A DNA stretch of 56,904 nucleotides from Chloroflexota bacterium (GTDB lineage Bacteria > Chloroflexota > Anaerolineae > Anaerolineales > Villigracilaceae). Positions 43,733 through 52,546 of this stretch are shown here, one piece after another (position 1 is the stretch's first letter; each line of letters starts with the position of its first letter). The position numbers were made by a program, and so were the translations under genes. The DNA lies in assembly GCA_029782225.1 (NCBI GenBank), contig JAKOVF010000052.1, positions 1 to 56,904 of the forward strand, given 5' to 3'. The notes under the pieces were generated by a model. That model saw only the letters and a program-made list of their open reading frames with translations, was not told the origin of the DNA and made no database searches.

Positions 43733-45627
43733 TGATGCAAGGTAGACCTGGTCAGCAAAGACGCGGTCCCATGGGAGGCCCAATGGGACATGGCCCCATG
43801 GCTATGATGCCCGGCGCAAAAGCCCGCGACTTTAAAGGTACGATGCGCAAACTGATCCAATATCTCGGAACGTACCGGCTCGCCATTTTGATCGTCCTGA
43901 TTTTTGCGATCGCTTCCACCGCATCCAATATTGTCGGTCCGAAGATCCTCGGCAACGCCACGACCAAACTATTCGAAGGTGTGATGGCCGAACTGGGTGG
44001 TACCGGCTCGATTGACTTTAACTACATCGGCCGCATCGTTCTTCTGACGTTGGGCCTGTATCTCATTTCGGCGCTGTTTGCCTATATCCAGGGCTGGATC
44101 ATGGCGAACGTCTCCACCAATATCGCATATCGCATGCGCCGCGATATTTCGGAGAAGATCAACCGCATGCCGCTCAGGTACTTCGACGGCACCACACATG
44201 GCGAAGTGCTCTCGCGCATCACCAATGACGTGGACACGGTCAACCAGACACTCAGCCAGAGCCTGACGCAGATCATTACATCCGCGGTGACCGTCATCGG
44301 CGTGCTGATCATGATGCTCTCCATTAGCTGGCTCATGACGCTGGTGGCGCTGATCATCATCCCGCTCTCGATGGTCACCGTCATGCTGATCGTGCGACAG
44401 TCGCAGAAATTCTTCAAGCAGCAACAGGACTACCTCGGGCACGTCAATGGTCACGTCGAGGAAATGTATGGCGGCCACATTGTGATGAAGGCTTTCAACG
44501 GCGAAGAGGAGAGCATCCAGAAGTTCGATGGATCGAACAACATGCTCTACGACGCCGCGTGGAAGTCCCAGTTCCTCTCTGGCTTGATGATGCCGCTCAT
44601 GATGTTCATCGGCAACCTTGGATATGTGGCGGTTGCCATCCTCGGTGGTTATCTAGTGATCAAACAGACCATTACCGTCGGCGATATCCAGGCGTTCATC
44701 CAGTATGTGCGGTCATTCACGCAGCCGATCACACAGCTGGCGAACATCTCCAATATCCTGCAGCAGACTGCGGCGGCGGCGGAGCGTGTGTTTGAGTTTC
44801 TGGAAGAGGATGAAGAAATCGAAGAAACCAAAACCCCGATCAAGCTCGAGGATGTGAAAGGTCACGTCGAATTCAAGGATGTCCACTTCGGTTACACCCC
44901 GGATAAGATCATCATCAACGATTTTTCAGCGGAAGCGGAACCCGGGCACAAGATCGCCATCGTCGGCCCGACCGGAGCCGGCAAGACCACCATGGTCAAA
45001 TTGCTGATGCGCTTCTATGATGTCAACAGCGGCGCGATCCTGATCGATGGTCACGACATCCGCGACTTCACCCGCCACGACCTGCGCAAGTTGTTCGGCA
45101 TGGTATTGCAGGATACGTGGCTCTATAACGGCACCATCATGGAAAACATCCGCTATGGCCGACCGGATGCAACGGATGAGGAAGTCATCGCCGCCGCGCA
45201 GGCCGCGCACGTGGATCACTTTGTCCACACCTGGCCGGATGGCTACAACATGGTGCTCAACGAAGAGTCATCGAACATCTCGCAGGGACAGATGCAATTG
45301 CTGACCATCGCCCGCGCGGTACTGGCGGACCCGAAGATCCTCATCCTCGATGAAGCCACCAGTTCGGTCGACACCCGTACCGAGATCCTCATCCAGCGCG
45401 CCATGGACAACCTGATGAACGACAAGCGCCGCACCAGTTTCGTCATCGCTCACCGCCTCTCCACCATCCGCGACGCAGATTTGATCCTCGTCATGCAACA
45501 CGGCGACATCGTTGAGCAGGGTAACCATGAAGAACTGCTGGCCAAACAAGGCTTCTACTATGAACTGTATATGAGTCAATTCAAAAAGCAGGATGAAATG
45601 GTCGAAACCGAAGCTGTAGCTGCCTGA
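43729..45627 (+). CDS. ABC exporter half-transporter, catalytic subunit (pair 1)
   Basis: 632 residues, partner of the preceding half-transporter. The N-terminal 30 residues are Gly/Met/Pro/Gln-rich (MMMQGRPGQQRRGPMGGPMG). Six membrane segments are followed by Walker A GPTGAGKTT (about 413), a degenerate signature NISQGQMQL (about 516), canonical Walker B ILDEATSSVD and switch AHRLS. Its Walker motifs with the partner's SGGQ make the one complete ATP site, while its own SQGQ faces the partner's degenerate Walker B. Substrate unknown, multidrug or lipid by family. Confidence 0.9.
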   Translation: MMMQGRPGQQRRGPMGGPMGHGPMAMMPGAKARDFKGTMRKLIQYLGTYRLAILIVLIFAIASTASNIVGPKILGNATTKLFEGVMAELGGTGSIDFNYIGRIVLLTLGLYLISALFAYIQGWIMANVSTNIAYRMRRDISEKINRMPLRYFDGTTHGEVLSRITNDVDTVNQTLSQSLTQIITSAVTVIGVLIMMLSISWLMTLVALIIIPLSMVTVMLIVRQSQKFFKQQQDYLGHVNGHVEEMYGGHIVMKAFNGEEESIQKFDGSNNMLYDAAWKSQFLSGLMMPLMMFIGNLGYVAVAILGGYLVIKQTITVGDIQAFIQYVRSFTQPITQLANISNILQQTAAAAERVFEFLEEDEEIEETKTPIKLEDVKGHVEFKDVHFGYTPDKIIINDFSAEAEPGHKIAIVGPTGAGKTTMVKLLMRFYDVNSGAILIDGHDIRDFTRHDLRKLFGMVLQDTWLYNGTIMENIRYGRPDATDEEVIAAAQAAHVDHFVHTWPDGYNMVLNEESSNISQGQMQLLTIARAVLADPKILILDEATSSVDTRTEILIQRAMDNLMNDKRRTSFVIAHRLSTIRDADLILVMQHGDIVEQGNHEELLAKQGFYYELYMSQFKKQDEMVETEAVAA

Positions 45628-45718
45628 TATTTGGCTGACGTTACATGAAGGCGTGAGATTCACGTATGGTTTTGCGCCTTTATCTTTAGTGTAAGTGAAC
45701 TAACTCACCTTATTACGC

Positions 45719-45791
45719 TCCCTCACCCTAACCCTCTCCCAATGGGAGAGGAGACTCCCTTTCCCCTTCGGGGGAAGGGGTGGGGATGAGG
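45719..45791. repeat. CCCTCACCC-type palindromic repeat
   Basis: CTCCCTCACCCTAACCCTC, then CTCCCAATGGGAG and CCCCTTCGGGGG hairpins, then GGGTGGGGATGAGG on the right. It lies between the two ABC pairs. Words of this kind are widespread in environmental bacterial genomes. Confidence 0.7.
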
Positions 45792-45861
45792 AAAAAACTG
45801 CGTAATATCTGTGAACTAACAATCAGTAGCAATTGATTTTAGAAATAGCGAAAGGAATTCC

Positions 45862-47835
45862 ATGCAAGCTACAATGCCTCGACAGAATGCCCGCGCACGC
45901 GGGCGCGGACAGCGCCCCTCCTTCAAAGGGATTGGACGCGCCATCCGCTACCTGACGCATTACAAACGTCAGGCCCTTTTACCGTATCTCTTTTTGATTA
46001 TCGCGACGCTCTCGCAGCTTGCCGTTCCCCATTTAGTGCGCAATATCATTGATGCGGTCACGAGCGGCTATGTCGCGGATCAAATCCTGGGTGCTCTGGA
46101 CAAAATCCCCGCGGCGGTCATGGGCCAGGCACTGCCGAAGATTCTCGAAGCCACAGGCAAGAATCCATCTTTGACAATGGATCAGCTCAAAGCCCAGTTG
46201 ACCGCGGAGTTGAATAATGCGCCGCGTGCATTGGTGACCGCGCTGGTCGCCATCCTCATCTTCGCCGTATTGCGCGGAGTGTTCGCTTTCCTGCAAGCCT
46301 ATTGGGCGGAGAAAAACTCTCAGTCGGTGGCATATGATCTCCGCAATGACTTGTACGCCAAGATTCAAAATCTGTCCTTCTCTTATCACGATAAAAACCA
46401 GACCGGGCAGTTGATGATCCGCGCCACGGATGACGTGGAGAAAGTCCGTTTATTTATTGGCCAGGGATTACTGCAGCTTGTCGGCGCGGTGATCCTTTTA
46501 GTCGGTACGATCATCATTTTGTTTAGCTCGAACGTTTCGCTGGCGTGGACCACCATGCCCATCCTGCCGGTGGCCGTTGTCGTATTTGGGATCTTTGCAG
46601 GCGTAAGTCAGCCATTGTTCATTCAGGTGCAGCAGAAACTGTCGGCGCTCAACACGGTCCTGCAGGAAAACCTGGCGGGCATAAAAGTGATCAAGGCCTT
46701 CACGCGTGAAAAGGAACAGCAGGCAAAGTTCCGCGGCGCCGCAGACGCGACCATGAATCAGGCGATCACTGTATCGCGGCTGTTCACTTTTCTGTTCCCA
46801 TTGATATTCCTCATTGCCAATCTGGGCCAGGCTGCCATTCTGTATGTGGGCGGCAAGCAGATCATTGCGGGCACGCTCACACTCGGCGCATGGCAGGAGT
46901 TCTCGCTGTATTTGATCTACCTGTTCTTCCCGATCGCACAGCTCCAATTCATCATTATCCAGATGGGACAGGCCTCCGCTTCGGCAGAACGCATCTTCGA
47001 GATCCTCGATGCCAAATCAGACATTGTCGATAAACCCGATGCCACCAAACTGCCTCCTGTAAAGGGCAATGTCAAATTCGAGAACGTGACCTTCCGCTAT
47101 TTCAGCGGCGGAGAGCCGGTGTTGAATAAGGTCTCATTCGAGGCAGTTCCCGGCGAAACGATTGCATTGCTCGGTGCAACAGGTTCCGGTAAGACGACGA
47201 TCATCAACCTGCTGCCGCGCTTCTATGATCCTACCGAGGGCAGGATCACCATTGATGGGTATGACCTGCGCGACGTCACGCTCGACTCGCTTCGAGCCCA
47301 GATCGGAATCGTTTTGCAGGAGACAACTCTCTTCAGCGGGACGATCCGCGAGAACATCGCCTTTGGCCGACCCGACGCTTCGCAGGAGGAGATCGAAGCC
47401 GCGGCAAAAGCCGCTGCCGCGCATGACTTCATCCTCTCCTTCCCGGAAGGCTACGATGCGCATGTTGGGGAACGCGGTACCACACTTTCCGGAGGACAAA
47501 AACAACGCGTCGCCATCGCCCGCGCCCTGCTCCTCAACCCACGCATTCTCATCCTGGACGACTCCACTTCCAGCGTGGATCTCAATACAGAGGCGCAGAT
47601 CCAAAAGGCACTCGACACCCTGATGAAAGGACGCACATCCTTTGTCATTGCACAACGCATCAGCACCGTGATGAACGCCGATAAGATCATCGTTCTCGAC
47701 AAAGGCGAGATCGTGGCGCAGGGCAAACACGCGGATCTGATGGAAGACAGCCCCATCTACGCGGAAATTTACAATTCTCAAATTCTGGCTTATGAAGCGG
47801 ATCATGCCGAACAGTCAAAGGAAGGTGCACTATGA
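45862..47835 (+). CDS. ABC exporter half-transporter, degenerate-site subunit (pair 2)
   Basis: 657 residues with an Arg-rich N-terminus (RQNARARGRGQR), six membrane segments and an ATPase. An insert of about 70 residues (SGYVADQILGALDKI ... LKAQLTAELNNAPR) follows segment 1. Walker A is GATGSGKTT (about 437) and signature TLSGGQKQR (about 542), but Walker B is ILDDSTSSVD and the switch AQRIS, so the catalytic Glu and His are again Asp and Gln. Hence the degenerate half of a second heterodimer. AAAGGA precedes the start; the end overlaps the partner gene in ATGA. Confidence 0.9.
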   Translation: MQATMPRQNARARGRGQRPSFKGIGRAIRYLTHYKRQALLPYLFLIIATLSQLAVPHLVRNIIDAVTSGYVADQILGALDKIPAAVMGQALPKILEATGKNPSLTMDQLKAQLTAELNNAPRALVTALVAILIFAVLRGVFAFLQAYWAEKNSQSVAYDLRNDLYAKIQNLSFSYHDKNQTGQLMIRATDDVEKVRLFIGQGLLQLVGAVILLVGTIIILFSSNVSLAWTTMPILPVAVVVFGIFAGVSQPLFIQVQQKLSALNTVLQENLAGIKVIKAFTREKEQQAKFRGAADATMNQAITVSRLFTFLFPLIFLIANLGQAAILYVGGKQIIAGTLTLGAWQEFSLYLIYLFFPIAQLQFIIIQMGQASASAERIFEILDAKSDIVDKPDATKLPPVKGNVKFENVTFRYFSGGEPVLNKVSFEAVPGETIALLGATGSGKTTIINLLPRFYDPTEGRITIDGYDLRDVTLDSLRAQIGIVLQETTLFSGTIRENIAFGRPDASQEEIEAAAKAAAAHDFILSFPEGYDAHVGERGTTLSGGQKQRVAIARALLLNPRILILDDSTSSVDLNTEAQIQKALDTLMKGRTSFVIAQRISTVMNADKIIVLDKGEIVAQGKHADLMEDSPIYAEIYNSQILAYEADHAEQSKEGAL

Positions 47836-49856
47836 TGGGCCCCGGCCGCTTCAACAACATGCTTGAACAACAGACGCTCAAGCCGCGCAATCTCAGTGAA
47901 ACGCTGGGGCGTCTCGGTTCTTATTTTGGGCGCTTCTGGTACATGATCATCGTGGCCGTCATCTTTATCGCAGTTTCAACATGGAGCCAGGTGATCAATC
48001 CCCAGTTAGCAGGGCAGGCAACGGACTGCTTCCTCGTTCCAACCGGTGCTTCTGTCCTTGGAAACTTTGGGGCATTCGGCGACCAGGCAAATTCACAAGC
48101 AAGCAAATCGGCCTCGAGCTGCTGGCTCACCAGGGATGATCCCTCTGCGTTAACGTTTTCGCAAAAGATCATCTATAAGGCATACAGCATTGGCGGTTTC
48201 AAAGCTTCGGACCCTCTCACGGCAACCAGTGACCAGCGTATCACGGGCTTGCTCCGTCTGATCCTGGTAATGATTGCATTGTTTGTTCTCGGCTCTGTCC
48301 TGACAGGCGCCACCTTCTTCACCATGGCATGGACCGGTCAACATGTTCTGCGTGCCCTGCGCGTGGAAGTGTTCGAGCAGCTGCACCGCCTGTCGCTGAG
48401 TTACTACTCCGAGCACGAAGCCGGCGATCTGATGAGCCGCATCACCAACGACACAAGCGCCATCGAACAGGCAATTTCCTTCGCGCTCGTCAACGTATTC
48501 AGCGGAGTCCTTCTGCTTGTTTCCGTTGCGTACAGCATGATCGTTGAGAACCTGCCGTTTGCCCTGCTTTCGTTAGCGGTCGCGCCCATCATGTACATTG
48601 CCACAGTGTATTTTTCAAACCAGGCTCGCAAAGCCTTCCGTGTGGCACGCCAGGAGATCGGCTCGGTCAATGCTGAGTTGCAGGAAAGCATCGCGGCAGT
48701 CCGTGAAGTGCAGGCCTTCAATCGGGCGGATGAAAATATCGAGCAATTCAAGGAAGTCAATGCCGCCAACCGCGATGCGAATGTTCGTGCTGTAGCATAC
48801 ACCTCAGCCCTTGGCCCCTCTCTGGAAGCCTTATCTTATGTGGCGCTGGCCATTGTCACAGGCGTGGGCGGATGGTACCTGCTCAAAGGTCAAACTCTTT
48901 GGGGTGCAACGGTAACACTGGGTCTGGTCGTGACCTTCCTGGCTTATGTTCAGCGTTTCAATCAGCCGATCCAACAGATCGCTGTGCTTTGGACGAACAT
49001 TCAGAACGCCATCGCCGGCGCCGAACGCATCTTTGGCATTCTCGATGAAAAGCCTGCTGTGTTCAATAAACCCGGTGCTCAAACAATACCGCAGATCAAA
49101 GGACTGGTCGAATTCGATCACGCAACACATTCCTACGAAGATGGCGTACCGGTCCTGAAGGATGTCACTTTCACAGCACAACCCGGACAGACCATCGCGA
49201 TCGTGGGTCCGACCGGTGCAGGCAAGACCACCATCATCAACCTGCTGCCGCGCTTCTACGATGTGACCGGCGGTTCTGTGAAGATCGATGGCATCGACGT
49301 CCGCGATGTGACGATGAAGAGTCTGCGCGGACAGATCGGCATCGTGCTGCAGGACACCTTCCTCTTCAGCACAACCGTGATGGAGAATGTCCGCTTTGGG
49401 CGGCCCACTGCAACCGATGAAGAAGTGATGGCGGCCATCAAACTTGCCAACGCGGATTCGTTCATCGAGCGCCTGCCGCAGAAATATCAGACTGTTTTAG
49501 GTGAACGCGGCTCGGGTCTTTCGCAGGGGCAGCGGCAACTGCTTTCGATTGCGCGCGCCGCTCTGGCAGACCCGCGCATCCTCATTTTGGATGAAGCCAC
49601 TTCCAGCGTGGACACGCGAACCGAGCGTCTCATCCAAAAAGCATTCGACCAATTGCTCAAAGGACGCACATCCATCGTGATCGCACACCGCTTATCCACT
49701 ATCCGCAACGCTGACCAGATCCTCGTGCTCGATGACGGCGAAATCATTGAACGTGGGAAGCACGACGAATTGATGGCAAAGGAAGGTTTCTACTACAACC
49801 TGTATATGAGCCAGTTCAAGAAGCAGGAAGAAGTGGAGATGGTGGGATCGAAATAA
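47832..49856 (+). CDS. ABC exporter half-transporter, catalytic subunit (pair 2)
   Basis: 674 residues. After segment 1 comes an extracytoplasmic insert of about 80 residues with two cysteines (ATDCFLVP and ASSCWLTRDD), possibly disulfide-linked. Walker A GPTGAGKTT (about 458), degenerate signature GLSQGQRQL (about 562), Walker B ILDEATSSVD and AHRLS complete the catalytic half, complementary to the preceding gene. The C-terminus FYYNLYMSQFKKQEE resembles that of the pair 1 catalytic subunit (FYYELYMSQFKKQDE), suggesting the two pairs arose by duplication. Confidence 0.9.
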   Translation: MMGPGRFNNMLEQQTLKPRNLSETLGRLGSYFGRFWYMIIVAVIFIAVSTWSQVINPQLAGQATDCFLVPTGASVLGNFGAFGDQANSQASKSASSCWLTRDDPSALTFSQKIIYKAYSIGGFKASDPLTATSDQRITGLLRLILVMIALFVLGSVLTGATFFTMAWTGQHVLRALRVEVFEQLHRLSLSYYSEHEAGDLMSRITNDTSAIEQAISFALVNVFSGVLLLVSVAYSMIVENLPFALLSLAVAPIMYIATVYFSNQARKAFRVARQEIGSVNAELQESIAAVREVQAFNRADENIEQFKEVNAANRDANVRAVAYTSALGPSLEALSYVALAIVTGVGGWYLLKGQTLWGATVTLGLVVTFLAYVQRFNQPIQQIAVLWTNIQNAIAGAERIFGILDEKPAVFNKPGAQTIPQIKGLVEFDHATHSYEDGVPVLKDVTFTAQPGQTIAIVGPTGAGKTTIINLLPRFYDVTGGSVKIDGIDVRDVTMKSLRGQIGIVLQDTFLFSTTVMENVRFGRPTATDEEVMAAIKLANADSFIERLPQKYQTVLGERGSGLSQGQRQLLSIARAALADPRILILDEATSSVDTRTERLIQKAFDQLLKGRTSIVIAHRLSTIRNADQILVLDDGEIIERGKHDELMAKEGFYYNLYMSQFKKQEEVEMVGSK

Positions 49857-49871
49857 TCTTCTCCACAAATC

Positions 49872-49911
49872 AAAAAAGTAGGGACACGATATATCGTGTC
49901 CCTACTTTTTT
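49872..49911. terminator. Perfect 40-base palindromic terminator
   Basis: AAAAAAGTAGGGACACGATA is followed directly by its exact complement ending in TTTTTT. It can end transcription in both directions. The GTAGGGACACG word is also a common dispersed repeat in other genomes. Confidence 0.85.
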
Positions 49912-49938
49912 GTGGTTAAATTGACTTAGGAGTTTCCC

Positions 49939-51342
49939 ATGCCCACACAAGATCTCGAATTTATCCGTTTCCTGAAAGCTTATCCCAGTTACCCTCAAAC
50001 CGAATCCATAGATAAACTCCGCGCCAGCGAATACGCACGCCTCGACCTCGGCGAGCATATTTACCTCGATTACACCGGCGGCGGGCTGTACGCCGAGTCA
50101 CAGATCCGCAGGCATCACCAAATGCTCAGCGAGAATGTCTACGGCAACCCCCACTCGTCCAACCCCACTTCGCTGGCGGCCACGCATCTCGTCGAACACG
50201 CCCGCCAGTACATCCTCAAATTCTTCAACGCAGACCCCGACGAATATCTCGCCATTTTCACATCCAATGCCAGCGGTGCGCTCAAGCTGGTTGGAGAGTC
50301 TTATCCCTTCCCAAACGGGCGCTATTTGCTGACATTCGATAACCACAATTCCGTCAATGGGATTCGGGAATTCGCGCATGCCCGCGGCGCAGAGGTGACC
50401 TACATTCCCATGATCCTCCCGGACATGAGCATCGCCGCCTCGCAACTGGACCTCGAGCTGGCGCGGCCTTCGAAAAACGGACACAACCTCTTTGCCTATC
50501 CCGCGCAATCCAATTTTTCCTCCGTTAAACATTCGCTCGAATGGATCGAGAAAGCCCACTCTTACGACTGGGATGTGCTGCTCGATGTGGCTGCTTATGT
50601 TCCCACCAACAAACTTGACCTCAGCAAAGTCAGGCCCGACTTTGCCCCGGTCTCCTTCTACAAAATGTTTGGCTACCCGACGGGACTCGGTACACTGATC
50701 GCGCGCAGGTCGGCGCTGGAAAAGTTAAATCGTCCCTGGTTTGCAGGCGGGACGATCACGGTTGCATCTGTACAGGGCGACAAATACTATCTCGCCGACG
50801 GCGCGCCCGCTTTCGAGGATGGCACGCTGGACTACTTGAATATCCCCGCCATCGAGATCGGACTCAAGCATATCGAGTCCATCGGCTACGATGTCATCCA
50901 GGAACGCGTCCGCACACTGACGGGATGGCTCCTCGATAACTTAACTGCTATGAAACACAGCAACGGGAAACCACTTGTCCATCTCTTCGGTCCCAGCACC
51001 ACCGAAAATCGCGGCGGCGCGGTGACGGTCAACTTTTACGATCAAGATGGCGTCGCCTTCGATCACCGTTTCATCGAAAGTGAAGCCAACAAAGTCAATA
51101 TTTCCCTTCGCACAGGCTGTTTCTGCAATCCGGGTGCGGGCGAAATCGCCCTCGGCATCTCGCGCGTCGAGCTGGATGTCTGCTTCACCAAACCAGAGCA
51201 CGAAGACCGCCTCTCCATTGATGATTTCCGTCACTGTATAGACGGCAAATCCAGCGGCGCGGTGAGGATCTCCGTTGGCATGGTCACCAATTTCAACGAT
51301 GTGCAGGGATTCCTGGCGTTTGCGAGAGGGCTATTAAGTTAA
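49939..51342 (+). CDS. Class V aminotransferase / cysteine desulfurase-like PLP enzyme
   Basis: 467-residue fold-type I PLP enzyme related to the NifS-like domain of molybdenum-cofactor sulfurases. HIYLDYTGGGLYAESQIRRHHQ and ENVYGNPHSSNPTS open it; FTSNASGALKLVGESYPF, the DNHNSVNGIREFA loop, LLDVAAYVPTNKLDLS with the cofactor Asp, and SFYKMFGYPTGLGTL with the Schiff-base Lys follow. LRTGCFCNPGAGE near the C-terminus supplies cysteines at the place of the persulfide-forming Cys. The C-terminal MOSC domain of full MoCo sulfurases is absent. Physiological partner unknown. AGGAG precedes the start. Confidence 0.88.
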   Translation: MPTQDLEFIRFLKAYPSYPQTESIDKLRASEYARLDLGEHIYLDYTGGGLYAESQIRRHHQMLSENVYGNPHSSNPTSLAATHLVEHARQYILKFFNADPDEYLAIFTSNASGALKLVGESYPFPNGRYLLTFDNHNSVNGIREFAHARGAEVTYIPMILPDMSIAASQLDLELARPSKNGHNLFAYPAQSNFSSVKHSLEWIEKAHSYDWDVLLDVAAYVPTNKLDLSKVRPDFAPVSFYKMFGYPTGLGTLIARRSALEKLNRPWFAGGTITVASVQGDKYYLADGAPAFEDGTLDYLNIPAIEIGLKHIESIGYDVIQERVRTLTGWLLDNLTAMKHSNGKPLVHLFGPSTTENRGGAVTVNFYDQDGVAFDHRFIESEANKVNISLRTGCFCNPGAGEIALGISRVELDVCFTKPEHEDRLSIDDFRHCIDGKSSGAVRISVGMVTNFNDVQGFLAFARGLLS

Positions 51343-51344
51343 CC

Positions 51345-51377
51345 ACGTGACAGTCACCTTGAAGGTGACTGTCACGT
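51345..51377. repeat. Perfect 16-bp palindrome at the left edge of the nuclease gene
   Basis: ACGTGACAGTCACCTT, one G, then the exact complement AAGGTGACTGTCACGT. It starts 3 bases after the aminotransferase stop and ends 20 bases before the next start codon, leaving the ribosome site free. Confidence 0.8.
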
Positions 51378-51397
51378 TCCAACAAAAGGATTCAACT

Positions 51398-52417
51398 ATG
51401 AGTGGAAATAGCGGCATGAGAGGGTATCTATTTCAGACCGTAGTAAGCCTATTAAGTGCTTTGGAAGACAATGAAAAGTGGGACTATCTTGCTTTAGAAC
51501 CTACCAGCGAAAGCGAGAAAGTGGATATTGCCTGGTATTCCTCTGATAATACAATAAAAGTTTCACAAGTTAAATCGTCACAAAATCAGATAAATTTGCC
51601 CATAGTGAGAACATGGGCTAAAGAGTTAGAAGATTCATTACGGGCAAGTCAGTATGAGCTAATTCTCATTGGTCCATGTTCAAAAGAAGTAGCAAGCCTA
51701 GAAAAATTAGGGAGTGTTATTATACCTATCCCAAAGTCACTGGATGTGGACAGTCTAATTGAACAAGCGGCTCATCGTCTTGATCGTTATATCGAAGCTA
51801 GAGGTCTACCCAGAGTATCAGCTTTGACAAGAGAAATAATTATCAATGCTTTAATCACTAAACTTGAAAATTATTCAACATTTGGTTCCAAAATCTCAAG
51901 AAGAGACTTTTGTAATTTGCTAGACGAATGGATAACAACCATCATTCGAGCCAGAAATGATGTTATCAAAAATGGTTCGAGTCTTTCGGGAATGAAATTT
52001 GATGACTGGGTAAATGCTTTGATAAAAGTTCGTTTTACAAACCGCGAAAACATAACCCAGAAAGATATCCTGACTCAAAATCTTGTTGAATGGATAAATC
52101 AAGTTCAACCTGCTATGAAAATTACACAATCTGCAACTCACAGAGTGACCCAAGGGGGAAGTTTATCCAAAGAAGAAAGGTGGCAATTCTATTCTGACGC
52201 CAAAAAGCTGGAAGAAATACTAGACGATGTTATCGTCCCACCTATAGCTTTGGACTCACACTTCGCTCTCAGGGAATCGGCCCGACATTATCGAAGGGCT
52301 TTTAGTTATCTTTATAACTCAAATTGCGATGGTTTTACTGAGGAGTTAGAATTAGCAACAGCGAAAACGAAGGAATCTATTCAACTATTTGAAAAAGCAA
52401 AGAAGCATTTAGCATAA
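51398..52417 (+). CDS. Putative PD-(D/E)XK nuclease-like protein (DUF4297/Cap4-like N-terminus)
   Basis: 339 residues from ATG 51398 (AAAGGA 7 bases upstream). The N-terminus GMRGYLFQTVVSLLSAL, then Glu34, VDIAWYS (Asp43) and VSQVKSSQ (Gln57, Lys59), reproduces the restriction-endonuclease-like pattern E-D-QxK seen in DUF4297/Cap4-type defence nucleases. YELILIGPCSKEV and IIPIPKSLDVDSLIEQAAHRLDRYI follow. The C-terminal two thirds look all-alpha with no known domain. The gene is strikingly AT-rich and uses A/T-ending codons unlike its neighbours, a sign of transfer. It is bounded by a palindrome on the left and a dinB fragment on the right. Nuclease activity is inference from the motif; gene reality is well supported. 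Confidence 0.7.
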   Translation: MSGNSGMRGYLFQTVVSLLSALEDNEKWDYLALEPTSESEKVDIAWYSSDNTIKVSQVKSSQNQINLPIVRTWAKELEDSLRASQYELILIGPCSKEVASLEKLGSVIIPIPKSLDVDSLIEQAAHRLDRYIEARGLPRVSALTREIIINALITKLENYSTFGSKISRRDFCNLLDEWITTIIRARNDVIKNGSSLSGMKFDDWVNALIKVRFTNRENITQKDILTQNLVEWINQVQPAMKITQSATHRVTQGGSLSKEERWQFYSDAKKLEEILDDVIVPPIALDSHFALRESARHYRRAFSYLYNSNCDGFTEELELATAKTKESIQLFEKAKKHLA

Positions 52418-52419
52418 AT

Positions 52420-52503
52420 ATCCAAGACATCCTCCTCCTTTACGAATACAAGTACTGGGCCAATGGAAAAACTCTCCGCGTGGTCATTGGTACTATGCAG
52501 TAA
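52420..52503 (+). pseudogene. N-terminal fragment of a DinB-family gene
   Basis: In frame with the stop at 52501 the DNA reads IQDILLLYEYKYWANGKTLR, the standard opening of DinB/YfiT-like proteins (DIL.LY.YN.WAN..L). It lacks a start codon and stops after 28 codons. The frame begins at the last bases of the AT-rich nuclease gene, as if that gene had been inserted at dinB codon 2. Confidence 0.65.
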
Positions 52504-52546
52504 GAGACCCCTCACACCAAAACTTCTCTGTTTAGAGGTAAAAGTC

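Noticed and set aside
45719..45791. Possible small RNA between the ABC pairs
   Set aside because: The hairpins are CCCTCACCC-type repeat words seen in many genomes; no promoter was found.
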